Positions 7,354 to 15,488 of a DNA stretch of 64,000 nt are shown piece by piece. Position 1 is the stretch's first letter; each line of letters starts with the position of its first letter. A program made the position numbers and the translations under genes. A model generated the notes under the pieces. The model was not told the DNA's origin. It ran no database searches and saw only the letters and a program-made list of their open reading frames with translations. The stretch spans positions 1 through 64,000 of the forward strand of contig JADJMH010000002.1 in assembly GCA_016709675.1 (NCBI GenBank), given 5' to 3'. The stretch is from Candidatus Accumulibacter proximus (GTDB lineage Bacteria; Pseudomonadota; Gammaproteobacteria; Burkholderiales; Rhodocyclaceae).

Positions 7354-9564
7354 GTGGAACTTGCAATTAGGTTCAAGAATGACAAGCTTGTCGGCGATTT
7401 CTGGGGTGGCATGGCCGCGATGCTGGTCGCCCTGCCGTCGGCGATCGCGTTCGGCGTCACCATCTATGCCGCCATCGGCCCGGCTTACGCCGGCCTCGGC
7501 GCGCTGGCCGGGATTCTCGGTGCGACTGCCCTGGGGCTGGTGGCGCCCGCGCTGGGTGGTACCAACCGCCTGATCACAGCCCCGTGTGCCCCTGCCGCGG
7601 CAGTTCTCTCGGCCTTTGCCATTGAACTCGTACAGCACGGTGTCGCCGCGCCGTCGATCGTACTGATGCTGACCGCACTTGGTCTGGTTTCCGGGCTGGT
7701 TCAGCTGCTCCTGGGTTTCATGGGCATCGGCAGCCTCATCAAGTACATCCCGTTTCCCGTCGTCAGCGGTTATCTCACCGGTGTTGGGCTGATCATCATT
7801 GGTAGCCAGATCCCGAAATTCCTCGGTGTTCCGGGTGGCACCTCGTGGTGGCGCGCCCTGATCGCGCCGGAGTTGTGGCAGTGGCAGAGCGCGGCCATCG
7901 GCGCCGTGACAGCCGCCGTGATGGTCGGCGCACCGTTGCTCACGCGCGTCGTGCCGGCGGCCATTCTTGGCCTGTTGGCCGGTGTGCTGACGTACTTCGG
8001 GCTCGCCTCGATGGACGAGTCGCTGCTGGTCATCGAAGGCAACAAGCTGATCATCGGTCCACTGGGCGGTACGGCATCAAGCATGTTCGAGGCGATCACC
8101 GGCCGTTGGCAGGAAATCGGCGAACTCAAGTTGAGCCAGATCGGCAGCCTGCTTGGTACGGCGTTCACCCTCGCAGTATTGCTGTCTATTGACACCCTGA
8201 AGACGGCCGTCGTTCTCGATGCCCTGACCCGCAGTCGCCATGATTCCAATCGCGAGCTGATCGCGCAGGGTCTCGGCAATGTGGCTTCGGCCTGTGCCGG
8301 CGGTATGCCGGGCGCCGGCCAGATGGGGGCAACGCTGGTCAATCTGGCGAGTGGGGGTCAGACCCGCGTTTCCGGGGTCATCGAAGGCGTGCTGTCGCTC
8401 GTCGCATTTCTTGCCCTGGGAACTTTCATCGCCTGGATTCCGGTCGGGGCGCTGGCCGGGATCCTGATTGTCGTCGGCGTCCGCATGATCGACCGACACA
8501 GCTTTCATCTGCTGGAGTCGCCGTGGACCATGCTCGACTTCATCGTCATCGTGGCCGTGGTGGCTGTGGCGGTCGGTTACAGTCTGATTGCTGCCTCCGG
8601 TGTCGGCATTGCCCTGGCGATGTTCCTGTTCATTCGCGAACAACTGAGCAGCACCGTGATTCGTCGCAAGCTGGATGGCGGCAGCCGGTTCTCGAAGCGG
8701 GTGCGCCTGCGCCAGGATATGGCCGTGCTGGAAAAGCAGGGCTCGCAGACGGTCATCCTCGAGTTGCAGGGTGGTCTGTTCTTCGGTACCAAGGATCAGC
8801 TGTACACGGCGCTTGAACCAGAACTCGGCAAGCGCAGGTATGTCGTGCTCGACATGCGACGTGTGCAGTCAGTTGACGTCACGGCCGTGCACCTGTTGAG
8901 CCAGATTCGGGATTCGCTGATCGAACGTGACGCCTTCCTGATTTTCAGCAATCTGTCGCATAGCCTGCCCAATGGCCGCAATATCGCCGAGTTCTTCGAT
9001 CAGATGGAACTGACAACCATGACCGAGCACGTCAAGGTGTTTTCCGAACTCGATGGCGCGCTCGAGTGGATCGAAGACCAGATCCTCGGCCAGGGACCGG
9101 CGCAGGAGTCCCAGGTCACTGCGCTTGAACTGAACGATCTCGAACTCTTCAAGGACCACAAGGAAGAGACGCTGGTCGACCTTGAGGCCTGTCTCGAGCG
9201 ACGTTCGATAGCGAAAGACGAGAAGGTGTACTCGTTTGGCGACCCTGGCAACGAGTTGTACCTGATCCGCAAGGGTGCCGTCCGCATCACCCTGCCGACC
9301 GCCGGCGAGGCGGCAGACCATCATGCCCTGACCTACGGACGCGGTGACTTCTTCGGCGGCATGGCTTTCCTGTCGCAGATGACTCGCTTCAACGATGCGA
9401 CCGCGCTCGAAGAGACGGAATTGTATGTGTTGCAGCGCGAGCAGTTCGAAAAGCTCAGGGAGGAACACAAGCGTCTTGCCTGCCATCTGGTCGAGGCCGT
9501 CGCCAAGGTGCTGGCGCTGAGATTGCGCTACTCCGACAAGGAGTTGATGGCCATGCAGGAATAG
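7354..9564 (+). CDS. SulP anion transporter with STAS and cyclic-nucleotide-binding domains
   Basis: This 736-residue inner-membrane protein starts at GTG (GGGCAGGGG upstream). Residues 1-430 form a SulP/SLC26 transporter core of about 12-14 membrane segments, with motifs such as GGTNRLITAPCAP and FPVVSGYLTGVGLI. Residues about 450-565 form a STAS domain (YVVLDMRRVQSVDVTAVHLL). A C-terminal cNMP-binding-like domain follows at about 610-720 (VYSFGDPGNELYLIRKGAVR; YGRGDFFGGMAFLS). Substrates of SulP proteins include sulfate, bicarbonate and dicarboxylates; the one here cannot be told. The nucleotide domain suggests gating by a cytoplasmic ligand. It follows the PhoU-like genes, which hints at anion homeostasis, but it has its own leader. 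Confidence 0.85.
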   Translation: MELAIRFKNDKLVGDFWGGMAAMLVALPSAIAFGVTIYAAIGPAYAGLGALAGILGATALGLVAPALGGTNRLITAPCAPAAAVLSAFAIELVQHGVAAPSIVLMLTALGLVSGLVQLLLGFMGIGSLIKYIPFPVVSGYLTGVGLIIIGSQIPKFLGVPGGTSWWRALIAPELWQWQSAAIGAVTAAVMVGAPLLTRVVPAAILGLLAGVLTYFGLASMDESLLVIEGNKLIIGPLGGTASSMFEAITGRWQEIGELKLSQIGSLLGTAFTLAVLLSIDTLKTAVVLDALTRSRHDSNRELIAQGLGNVASACAGGMPGAGQMGATLVNLASGGQTRVSGVIEGVLSLVAFLALGTFIAWIPVGALAGILIVVGVRMIDRHSFHLLESPWTMLDFIVIVAVVAVAVGYSLIAASGVGIALAMFLFIREQLSSTVIRRKLDGGSRFSKRVRLRQDMAVLEKQGSQTVILELQGGLFFGTKDQLYTALEPELGKRRYVVLDMRRVQSVDVTAVHLLSQIRDSLIERDAFLIFSNLSHSLPNGRNIAEFFDQMELTTMTEHVKVFSELDGALEWIEDQILGQGPAQESQVTALELNDLELFKDHKEETLVDLEACLERRSIAKDEKVYSFGDPGNELYLIRKGAVRITLPTAGEAADHHALTYGRGDFFGGMAFLSQMTRFNDATALEETELYVLQREQFEKLREEHKRLACHLVEAVAKVLALRLRYSDKELMAMQE

Positions 9565-9789
9565 GCTGGCCGACGCGTGGATCAGAGGCTGTTCAGGGAA
9601 CGTTGCTACGTCGGCTTCGGGGTGGCGCGGAGGGCATGGCTGCCACCTCCAGTCAGGTGCAGGGCTGGCCCTTAGCTGCTTCTTGGGGTCTTTTCGAGTC
9701 AGATTCGCCGTCAATGGGCGGTTTTTGGGCTATGATCAGGCGCGCGTCCGGCGGGTTCAGAGATGGCGCCAACCTGTGGGAGAACAAGA

Positions 9790-10296
9790 ATGTTTCAGCA
9801 TATCCTGCTGCCGACCGATGGTAGCCAACTGTCGCGGGACACCGCGGAACGAGCAGTATCTTTTGCCAAGGCGGCTAACGCGACAATCACGGCCTTGTAC
9901 GCGAAGCCGCTCGGGAACACCGAGAACATTGGCAATCTGGTGGAGCCCGCGGTGCTTGACCGGCTGGTTTCGGGGTCAGAGGGGAAATCCAAGGAGTATC
10001 TGGGTTTCATCAAGAAGCTCTGCAAGGAGGCGGGAGTCGAGTGTACGACGCTGGCGGTGGTCAGTGAAACGCCGTGGGAAGCCATCGTCAATGTCGCCGA
10101 GGACAACGATTGCGACCTGATCTTCATGTCCAAGCACGGTCGCGGCGGTCTGTCGTCGCTGTTGCTTGGCAGTGAAACCTATCGGGTGCTGACCCATTCC
10201 AGTATCCCGGTTCTTGTCTATCGTCCGGCCGAGATCGATGCCAGTCGCCGCAAGGCAAAGGAAAAGGCCCGGGAAAAGGACAGGAAGAGAGCCTGA
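9790..10296 (+). CDS. Universal stress protein (UspA family)
   Basis: A 168-residue Usp-domain protein starting MFQHILLPTDGS, with GGGAG upstream. The ATP-binding signature G-2x-G-9x-G(S/T) appears as GRGGLSSLLLGSETYRVL, so it is probably an ATP-binding Usp. The C-terminus ends in a highly charged Lys/Arg/Glu tail (RRKAKEKAREKDRKRA), unusual for the family. It is cytoplasmic and usually induced by starvation or respiratory stress. It lies 225 bp after the SulP gene; I see no strong promoter or terminator in the gap. Confidence 0.9.
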   Translation: MFQHILLPTDGSQLSRDTAERAVSFAKAANATITALYAKPLGNTENIGNLVEPAVLDRLVSGSEGKSKEYLGFIKKLCKEAGVECTTLAVVSETPWEAIVNVAEDNDCDLIFMSKHGRGGLSSLLLGSETYRVLTHSSIPVLVYRPAEIDASRRKAKEKAREKDRKRA

Positions 10297-10405
10297 GCGA
10301 GCCCGTTTTTCCGGGTGGTCAGCCTCGCCGTCAGGACGCGGCGGGTTCGGAGGCTGTGATGAATTGGCGCGGTATGGAAGCGATGGCCAGCGCTACCCGC
10401 CGCCG

Positions 10406-11023
10406 ATGACTCCTGGCTACTGGCAGCAGGCTTCTGCGGACCTTGCGCAAGATGACCTCATTCTGGCTGGTCTCGTCGAGCGCTTTGCTGGCAGCGCTCT
10501 CGTTTCGCGCGGCGCCCCCTTCGTGACGCTGCTGCGCTCGATCGTCGGGCAGCAGATCTCGGTGAAGGCCGCCGACAGCGTCTGGACGCGTTTGACCGCT
10601 GCCTTGCCCGAACCCACGCCGGCCGGGGTGCTGTCGCACGACCCGCAAACGCTGCGTGCCTGCGGTCTCTCCGTGCGCAAGGCCGAGTACGTCCTTGACC
10701 TCGCCCGGCATTTCGCGAACGGGCAGATGCACGTTGCTGACTGGTCGGTGATGAGCGATGCGGAGATCATCGCCGAGCTGACCAGCGTGCGCGGCATCGG
10801 CGTGTGGACCGCGGAGATGTTCCTGATCTTCAACCAGTTGCGGCCCGATGTTTTTCCGCTCGACGACATCGGTTTGCAGAAGGCGGTGGCCGTCCACTAT
10901 TGCCAAGGCGAGCGTCCCGGGCGACGGCTGCTTGCCGAACACGGCGAACGCTGGCGTCCCTGGCGTTCGGTGGCGACCTGGTATCTCTGGCGCAGCCTCG
11001 ATCCGGTGCCGGTCGAGTATTGA
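10406..11023 (+). CDS. AlkA-type DNA-3-methyladenine glycosylase
   Basis: The 205-residue HhH-GPD protein removes alkylated bases in base-excision repair. The helix-hairpin-helix reads LTSVRGIGVWTAEMFLIF, and the catalytic Asp lies in FPLDDIGLQKAV. FVTLLRSIVGQQISVKAAD is the usual N-terminal helix of the catalytic core. The ATG at 10406 gives a protein of normal length for the short AlkA group; the frame is open further upstream and a TTG at about 10362 is an alternative start. No iron-sulfur cluster cysteines are seen. Confidence 0.85.
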   Translation: MTPGYWQQASADLAQDDLILAGLVERFAGSALVSRGAPFVTLLRSIVGQQISVKAADSVWTRLTAALPEPTPAGVLSHDPQTLRACGLSVRKAEYVLDLARHFANGQMHVADWSVMSDAEIIAELTSVRGIGVWTAEMFLIFNQLRPDVFPLDDIGLQKAVAVHYCQGERPGRRLLAEHGERWRPWRSVATWYLWRSLDPVPVEY

Positions 11024-11126
11024 CCACCCCCTGCACGTCAATGCTGGCAATGCCCACTGAACCGGCCGCCGGCCGTGGCACCTCCGGCGGGCGCCTCCCC
11101 GGCATGGAGAGCGTGTCCTGTCCGCT

Positions 11127-12377
11127 TCAGCAGCCGATTACCTTGAACTCGACTCGGCGGTCGAGGGCGTCGCTGGCGTCGTCAGCGCCGGTGCCGACCA
11201 GGTTCTCGCGCGAACCGGCACCGCTGACGATGGTGCGTTTGGCGAGTTCCGCTGCGACCGTTTCGAGACGGTCCTTGATGGCTTGCGCGCGCAGGACCGA
11301 CAGCCTTTCGTTGAGCGGCTCGGGGCCGCTGCGGCTGGTGTGACCAACGATTTCCAGGCAGGCCTTGCTGTGCGCGCTGCGCTGCGCAATCTGCTTCAGC
11401 CACAGGGGGTAAGGGCCACTGATCTGTGCGTCCGCCCAGAACTGGGTGGAGCCGGGGCGGAAGAGGAACTTCACCGACAGTTGGCGGTTGGCCAGGCCGT
11501 AGTCGACGATTCGTGCGTAGGCCTGGATCGCTTCGTCGCGGCGCTTGAGTTTCCAGTTCGCCAGGTAGACGCCGTTGAATGCACGTAACTGCTCACCGCC
11601 GGGCGTGCGCAGCGCGCTTCGGTAGAGTTCGAGCGATTCCCGATAGCGCCGAGCGTTGTAGGCACTGGTTGCGTCGTTGATCAGCGCCGCCGCGAGGATC
11701 CGATCAGCGTAGACCGCGTTGATCGGATCGCCCGCCTTGCTTCCCTGGCAGGTCTTGATGTAGCCGTCGACGGCAGGGTCCCTGGTCCACGCCGGGCTGT
11801 CCGCGTCGAAGGGCAGCGGCGCCACGTCGACGCCATTGGGTCGCGCGCGGGCGACGCCTTTGGCGATGACCTTGCCGGTCTTCAGGTCGGCGAGGGCGAG
11901 ACAGATGCGGAAGGCATCGCGTTCGCCGGTTGGCTGTCCGGCGCTGTTGTTGATCGGCGTGAAGGTTCCGACCAGTACCAGCGGTTGCTGGGCGAGGTTG
12001 GCCGTGGTGAAGGCCTCGACTTCGAAACGCGGGTGCTGGTGGCGCACGAGGTCGACGATCTTTTGCTCCATCGAGCGGGTGGCTGCCGACTGGGCACCGG
12101 TGACCCCGTCGACCAGCGGGTCGATCACCAGCGGCTGTCGCGCGCTGCTGCCCGTTGGCAGCTGCACCTTGCTGAACAGCTCGTTCGCTGCTTTCAGAAC
12201 CGCGTCGTCGAAGGCGATTGGCGGTGGAGGAGGCACCGCTGGCGGCGGTGTTCCCGTCGGTCCGGCACTGCCCGGCGGCGACAGCTGGCAGGCGCTCAGT
12301 GCGATGGTGGCGGCGGTTATGGCCAGCCAGCGGGTCAGGGCCTTCGGGAGGCCGCTCATCCGGTTGGTGTCTTTCAT
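11127..12377 (-). CDS. OmpA-family lipoprotein with TPR-like region
   Basis: A 416-residue envelope protein. The signal peptide ends in a lipobox (ALSAC-QLSPP), followed by a proline-rich linker. Residues about 60-220 resemble the FlgO/CsgG-like fold seen in outer-membrane lipoproteins (IVDLVRHQHPRFEVEAFTT). Residues 225-290 carry TPR-like helices (SAYNARRYRESLELYRSAL). The C-terminal 120 residues form an OmpA peptidoglycan-binding domain (LEIVGHTSRSGPEPLNERLS; DRRVEFKVIGC). SD GGAGT is present. The start overlaps the stop of the upstream TIR gene by 4 bp (ATGA), so the two are translationally coupled. It likely anchors a complex between outer membrane and cell wall. Confidence 0.8.
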   Translation of the reverse strand: MKDTNRMSGLPKALTRWLAITAATIALSACQLSPPGSAGPTGTPPPAVPPPPPIAFDDAVLKAANELFSKVQLPTGSSARQPLVIDPLVDGVTGAQSAATRSMEQKIVDLVRHQHPRFEVEAFTTANLAQQPLVLVGTFTPINNSAGQPTGERDAFRICLALADLKTGKVIAKGVARARPNGVDVAPLPFDADSPAWTRDPAVDGYIKTCQGSKAGDPINAVYADRILAAALINDATSAYNARRYRESLELYRSALRTPGGEQLRAFNGVYLANWKLKRRDEAIQAYARIVDYGLANRQLSVKFLFRPGSTQFWADAQISGPYPLWLKQIAQRSAHSKACLEIVGHTSRSGPEPLNERLSVLRAQAIKDRLETVAAELAKRTIVSGAGSRENLVGTGADDASDALDRRVEFKVIGC

Positions 12378-13279
12378 GGTCTGCACTCCTTCTGGAAGAA
12401 AGCGCGGTCTTCGGCGGTCAGGGTATCGCCAAGGCCTTGGCGTTCGAGGATGTCGCGGCAGCGCGCCGGTCGAACGGTGCGGACGCTGGGTTGCGCTTCG
12501 GCGTGTGCGGGTTTGGCCACGGTGGTGGCCGTCGCCGCGGTTGCTACGGCCGTGGTCCTGGGCTTTGGCCGCAGCTCGCTGCCTGGGCTGCGCTTGTCGA
12601 CCGGTGACTCGGCCGACGGCGCTGCGGTTGCGGGGGGCGCAGCGGGCACAGCGACCGGGGTGACGGGAGCGGGCGCTGGCGACTGATCTGGCGACGGTTG
12701 GCTCGGGCCAACGTTGGCGTGCTGCTGCGAAACCTCGCCAGTGTCGCTCCTCTGACCGTCCCAGACCCAGGCAGCTACCGCCAGCAGCACCGCCAGACCG
12801 CTGCCGGGGAGCACCCACTTGCGGGGACCACGGCTGCCAGCGCGCGCCGTCGAAGTCGCGGAGTCGGCCGCGCGACCTACGCCGGAGCGACGTCCGACCA
12901 GTGCCTCGACGCCTGCCACCAGGTGGCGGAAGCCCGGTTCGTCGGGCGAGCCATTCCAGTCGATCAGATCGGCCGCCTGGATTCCCCGGAAACCGAGCGG
13001 TGGCATGACCGGATCGATCAGGACCGGCACCAGCCTGGCACGGTTGCGGCCCTCCTCGGCCTCCTCGCTGACCCAGGAACTGGCGATCGAATGCTCTGAC
13101 CACAGTACCACCATGCAGCCCATCTGGTTCAGCGAGGTCTCGATCACCTGCCGCCAGGTCATGCCGGCGGGGATCTTGCGGTCCCACCAGACACTGAAGC
13201 CGATGGACTCGAACTGGCTGGCGAGCTGGACGGCCTTCTCGCGGTCTTCGGTCGCATAACTCAGGAAAATATCGGCCAT
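12374..13279 (-). CDS. TIR-domain membrane protein
   Basis: Residues 1-130 form a bacterial TIR domain: MADIFLSYATEDREKA, then WWDRKIPAGMTWRQVIETSL and SSWVSEEAEEG, where a Glu sits at the position of the catalytic NADase Glu of active TIRs. One transmembrane helix follows (about 156-174, VLPGSGLAVLLAVAAWVW). A Pro/Ala/Thr-rich periplasmic linker then leads to a short C-terminal domain with two Cys (CRDILERQGLGDTLTAEDRA). The TIR part should be cytoplasmic. It is coupled to the OmpA/TPR lipoprotein gene. No Thoeris partner (ThsA), caspase or other known TIR-defence gene is next to it. Whether it hydrolyses NAD is unknown. Confidence 0.8.
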   Translation of the reverse strand: MADIFLSYATEDREKAVQLASQFESIGFSVWWDRKIPAGMTWRQVIETSLNQMGCMVVLWSEHSIASSWVSEEAEEGRNRARLVPVLIDPVMPPLGFRGIQAADLIDWNGSPDEPGFRHLVAGVEALVGRRSGVGRAADSATSTARAGSRGPRKWVLPGSGLAVLLAVAAWVWDGQRSDTGEVSQQHANVGPSQPSPDQSPAPAPVTPVAVPAAPPATAAPSAESPVDKRSPGSELRPKPRTTAVATAATATTVAKPAHAEAQPSVRTVRPARCRDILERQGLGDTLTAEDRAFFQKECRP

Positions 13280-13585
13280 GCGGTACCCCGCCCGGTAAAG
13301 GTGATCAGACCATGCTACTGCAGCTCTCGTTCAGCTGGTCAGTTTTCTGCTGCCTCCTGGTGTGTCGCCGATGCCGCACGAATGATGGATCGCCATCAGG
13401 CCGGTTTCGCCGACGGTAGCTCTGCGCACGTGCAGGTAGTGGCCGGCGAGTACCAAGTAGCCACATCGCGAACAGGAACCTGCGCCGAAGGACCAGGCGG
13501 GACCACACCTTTCCCGTTCAGGCACAGAGGAAGTCACCGTACCTGACTGTCCATTGACCATGCGGCCAAGCGCGCGTTCCCCCGG
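13280..13585. other. Gap between TIR and SulP genes
   Basis: No convincing gene or site. A 76-codon minus-strand frame (13331-13561) with a few Cys pairs has no recognisable family and no good ribosome site. Confidence 0.5.
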
Positions 13586-15385
13586 TCACTGACTGAACTC
13601 CTTGTTCTTTCGCCATTGCGCCGCGACCTCGGGATACGTCCTGAGATAAGTGTTCACGGCTTCGCCGATGGTGGGAAAGAAGACTTCCGCGCCGAGCCGG
13701 GAGAAGAGCCCGAAGCGCTTGAGCTTGTCCTGGACCGGATCCTTCATCTCGGCAAAGCACAACTCGATGCCCGCCGCCTGCAAGGTCTCGTCGAGTTTGG
13801 CGACGATGTCGGCGGCGGTGACGTCCACGCTGGTGACCGGTTCCGCGGTCACCACCAGCCAGCGGACCGGCGTCGGTGAGGCGGCAACGGCGTCGAGGGC
13901 GCGCTCGTGGAACCACTCGGCGTTGGCGAAGAACAGCGGTGCCGCCCAGCGAAAGAGAACCAGGCCCGGAATCAGGCGCGCATCGGGGTAGCGCAAGATG
14001 TCGTGGTAGCCATTGACGCCCTTGACGCGACCGAGCACGGCCGAGTCCGGGCGCCAGCCATCCCAGAGGAACTCGATGACAGCCAGCAGGATCGCCAGGC
14101 CAATGCCCGGAATGGCGCCGAGGACGACGACCCCGATGCAGCAGACGATCGACAGCCAGAACTCCCAGCGCTGGATGCGGTAGATTCGCTGCAGGTCGGC
14201 AATTTCGAACAGACCGATCGCCGCGGCGATGACGACGGCGGCCAGGGCGGTGTTCGGCAGGTACTGCAGCAGGTTTGGCGCCAGCAACAGCAGCAGGGCA
14301 ACGGCCAGAGCGCCGACGACACTGGTCAGTTGGGTTCGGGCGCCGGCGGCCTCGGCGACGGGTGTGCGCGACGAGCTGCTGCTGATCGGAAAGCCCTGGA
14401 AGAATCCGGTCGCCAGGTTGGCTGCCCCGAGCCCGACCATCTCCTGGTTCGGGTCCACGTGGCTGGCCGTCTTCTCGGCATAGGTCCGCGAGAGTACGCT
14501 GGTGTCGGCGAACGAGACGATGGCAACGGCAAAGCCGCCCATCAGCACGGGTACGACATCGGCAGGCGTGATCCAGGGGATGGCGAACGCCGGCAGGCCC
14601 TGCGGCAGCGAACCGAGAATCGACACGCCGTAGTTGTCGAGGCCGAGCGTCGCGACGAGGGCCGTGGCACCGATCACGGCGATCAGCACCCCCGGCAAGC
14701 GCTGGCTGCGTTTGAGGAGCATGATCAGCACCAGCGTGCCGCCACCGACCATGAGTGCGACCGCATTGGTCTTGCCGGCCAGCAGGGCCTGAACGAATGC
14801 CCAGACCTTGTGCAGTGGATCGTCGGCATCGACCGAGAAGCCGAAGAGCTTGGGCAGCTGGCTGATCAGCACGGTCAAGGCAATGCCGTTCATGTAGCCG
14901 TAGCGGATCGGTTTGGAGAGCAGCTCGGTGACGAAGCCGAGACGCGCGACGCCCGCCAGGATGCAGAGGACCCCCGAGACCACCGCCATCATGCTTGCCA
15001 GAGCGACAGCGCGCAGCGGGTCGCCGCCGGACAGCGGCAGGACGACGGCGAGGATCAGCGCCGCCAGCGACGAGTCCGGCCCCAATACCAGTATGCGGCT
15101 CGGGCCGAACAGCGCATAGGCGAGCAGCGGGATGATCGTGGCGTAGAGGCCGTAGATGCCCGGCACGCCCGAGGCGACGGCGTAGGCAATGCCGACCGGC
15201 ACCAGCATGGTGGTCAGCACCAGACCGGCGGCGACGTCGTGACGCAGCCAGGCCAGCTGGTAGTGACTCAGGGTCTGCAGGCCTGGCAGCCACTTCCGCC
15301 AGCCGGTCGCTTCGGCGGCTCCGCGTCGCGCGGCGAGGCGGCCCGGTTCCGGAGGGGCAGGGCTGGCAGGTCTTGAATCACTCAT
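13586..15385 (-). CDS. SulP family anion transporter with STAS domain
   Basis: A 599-residue inner-membrane transporter. The ATG at 15385 (MSDSRPAS) is chosen over an upstream one because the family's N-terminus begins shortly before LPGLQTLSHYQLAWLRHDVA. The membrane core carries the SulP signature region (LVPVGIAYAVASGVPGIYGL; GPSRILVLGPDSSLAALIL) and ends near residue 430. The STAS domain follows (LVVTAEPVTSVDVTAADIV). Unlike the SulP protein at 7354 it has no nucleotide-binding domain. Substrate is unknown; bicarbonate or sulfate are possible. The next gene upstream on the same strand is the acyl-CoA ligase, about 100 bp away. Confidence 0.88.
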   Translation of the reverse strand: MSDSRPASPAPPEPGRLAARRGAAEATGWRKWLPGLQTLSHYQLAWLRHDVAAGLVLTTMLVPVGIAYAVASGVPGIYGLYATIIPLLAYALFGPSRILVLGPDSSLAALILAVVLPLSGGDPLRAVALASMMAVVSGVLCILAGVARLGFVTELLSKPIRYGYMNGIALTVLISQLPKLFGFSVDADDPLHKVWAFVQALLAGKTNAVALMVGGGTLVLIMLLKRSQRLPGVLIAVIGATALVATLGLDNYGVSILGSLPQGLPAFAIPWITPADVVPVLMGGFAVAIVSFADTSVLSRTYAEKTASHVDPNQEMVGLGAANLATGFFQGFPISSSSSRTPVAEAAGARTQLTSVVGALAVALLLLLAPNLLQYLPNTALAAVVIAAAIGLFEIADLQRIYRIQRWEFWLSIVCCIGVVVLGAIPGIGLAILLAVIEFLWDGWRPDSAVLGRVKGVNGYHDILRYPDARLIPGLVLFRWAAPLFFANAEWFHERALDAVAASPTPVRWLVVTAEPVTSVDVTAADIVAKLDETLQAAGIELCFAEMKDPVQDKLKRFGLFSRLGAEVFFPTIGEAVNTYLRTYPEVAAQWRKNKEFSQ

Positions 15386-15488
15386 GACGGTCTCCGCGTC
15401 GAGGACGGGCGGCAGGCGGGAGGCACCGGTGGAGGCCGTTGGCGGGTGCCCTGGTGGTCGGCACCACACGGTCCGGCACCAGCGGGCG

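Noticed and set aside
12374..13279. Thoeris defence system
   Set aside because: No ThsA-like effector is adjacent, and the membrane-periplasm architecture differs.
13331..13561. A Cys-containing 76-codon frame as a small zinc protein
   Set aside because: No family pattern, no ribosome site, and no support from neighbours.
13907..15376. A 489-codon open frame opposite the SulP gene
   Set aside because: It is rich in Asp/Gln/Arg with no domain, and mirrors the codon bias of the real SulP gene on the other strand.
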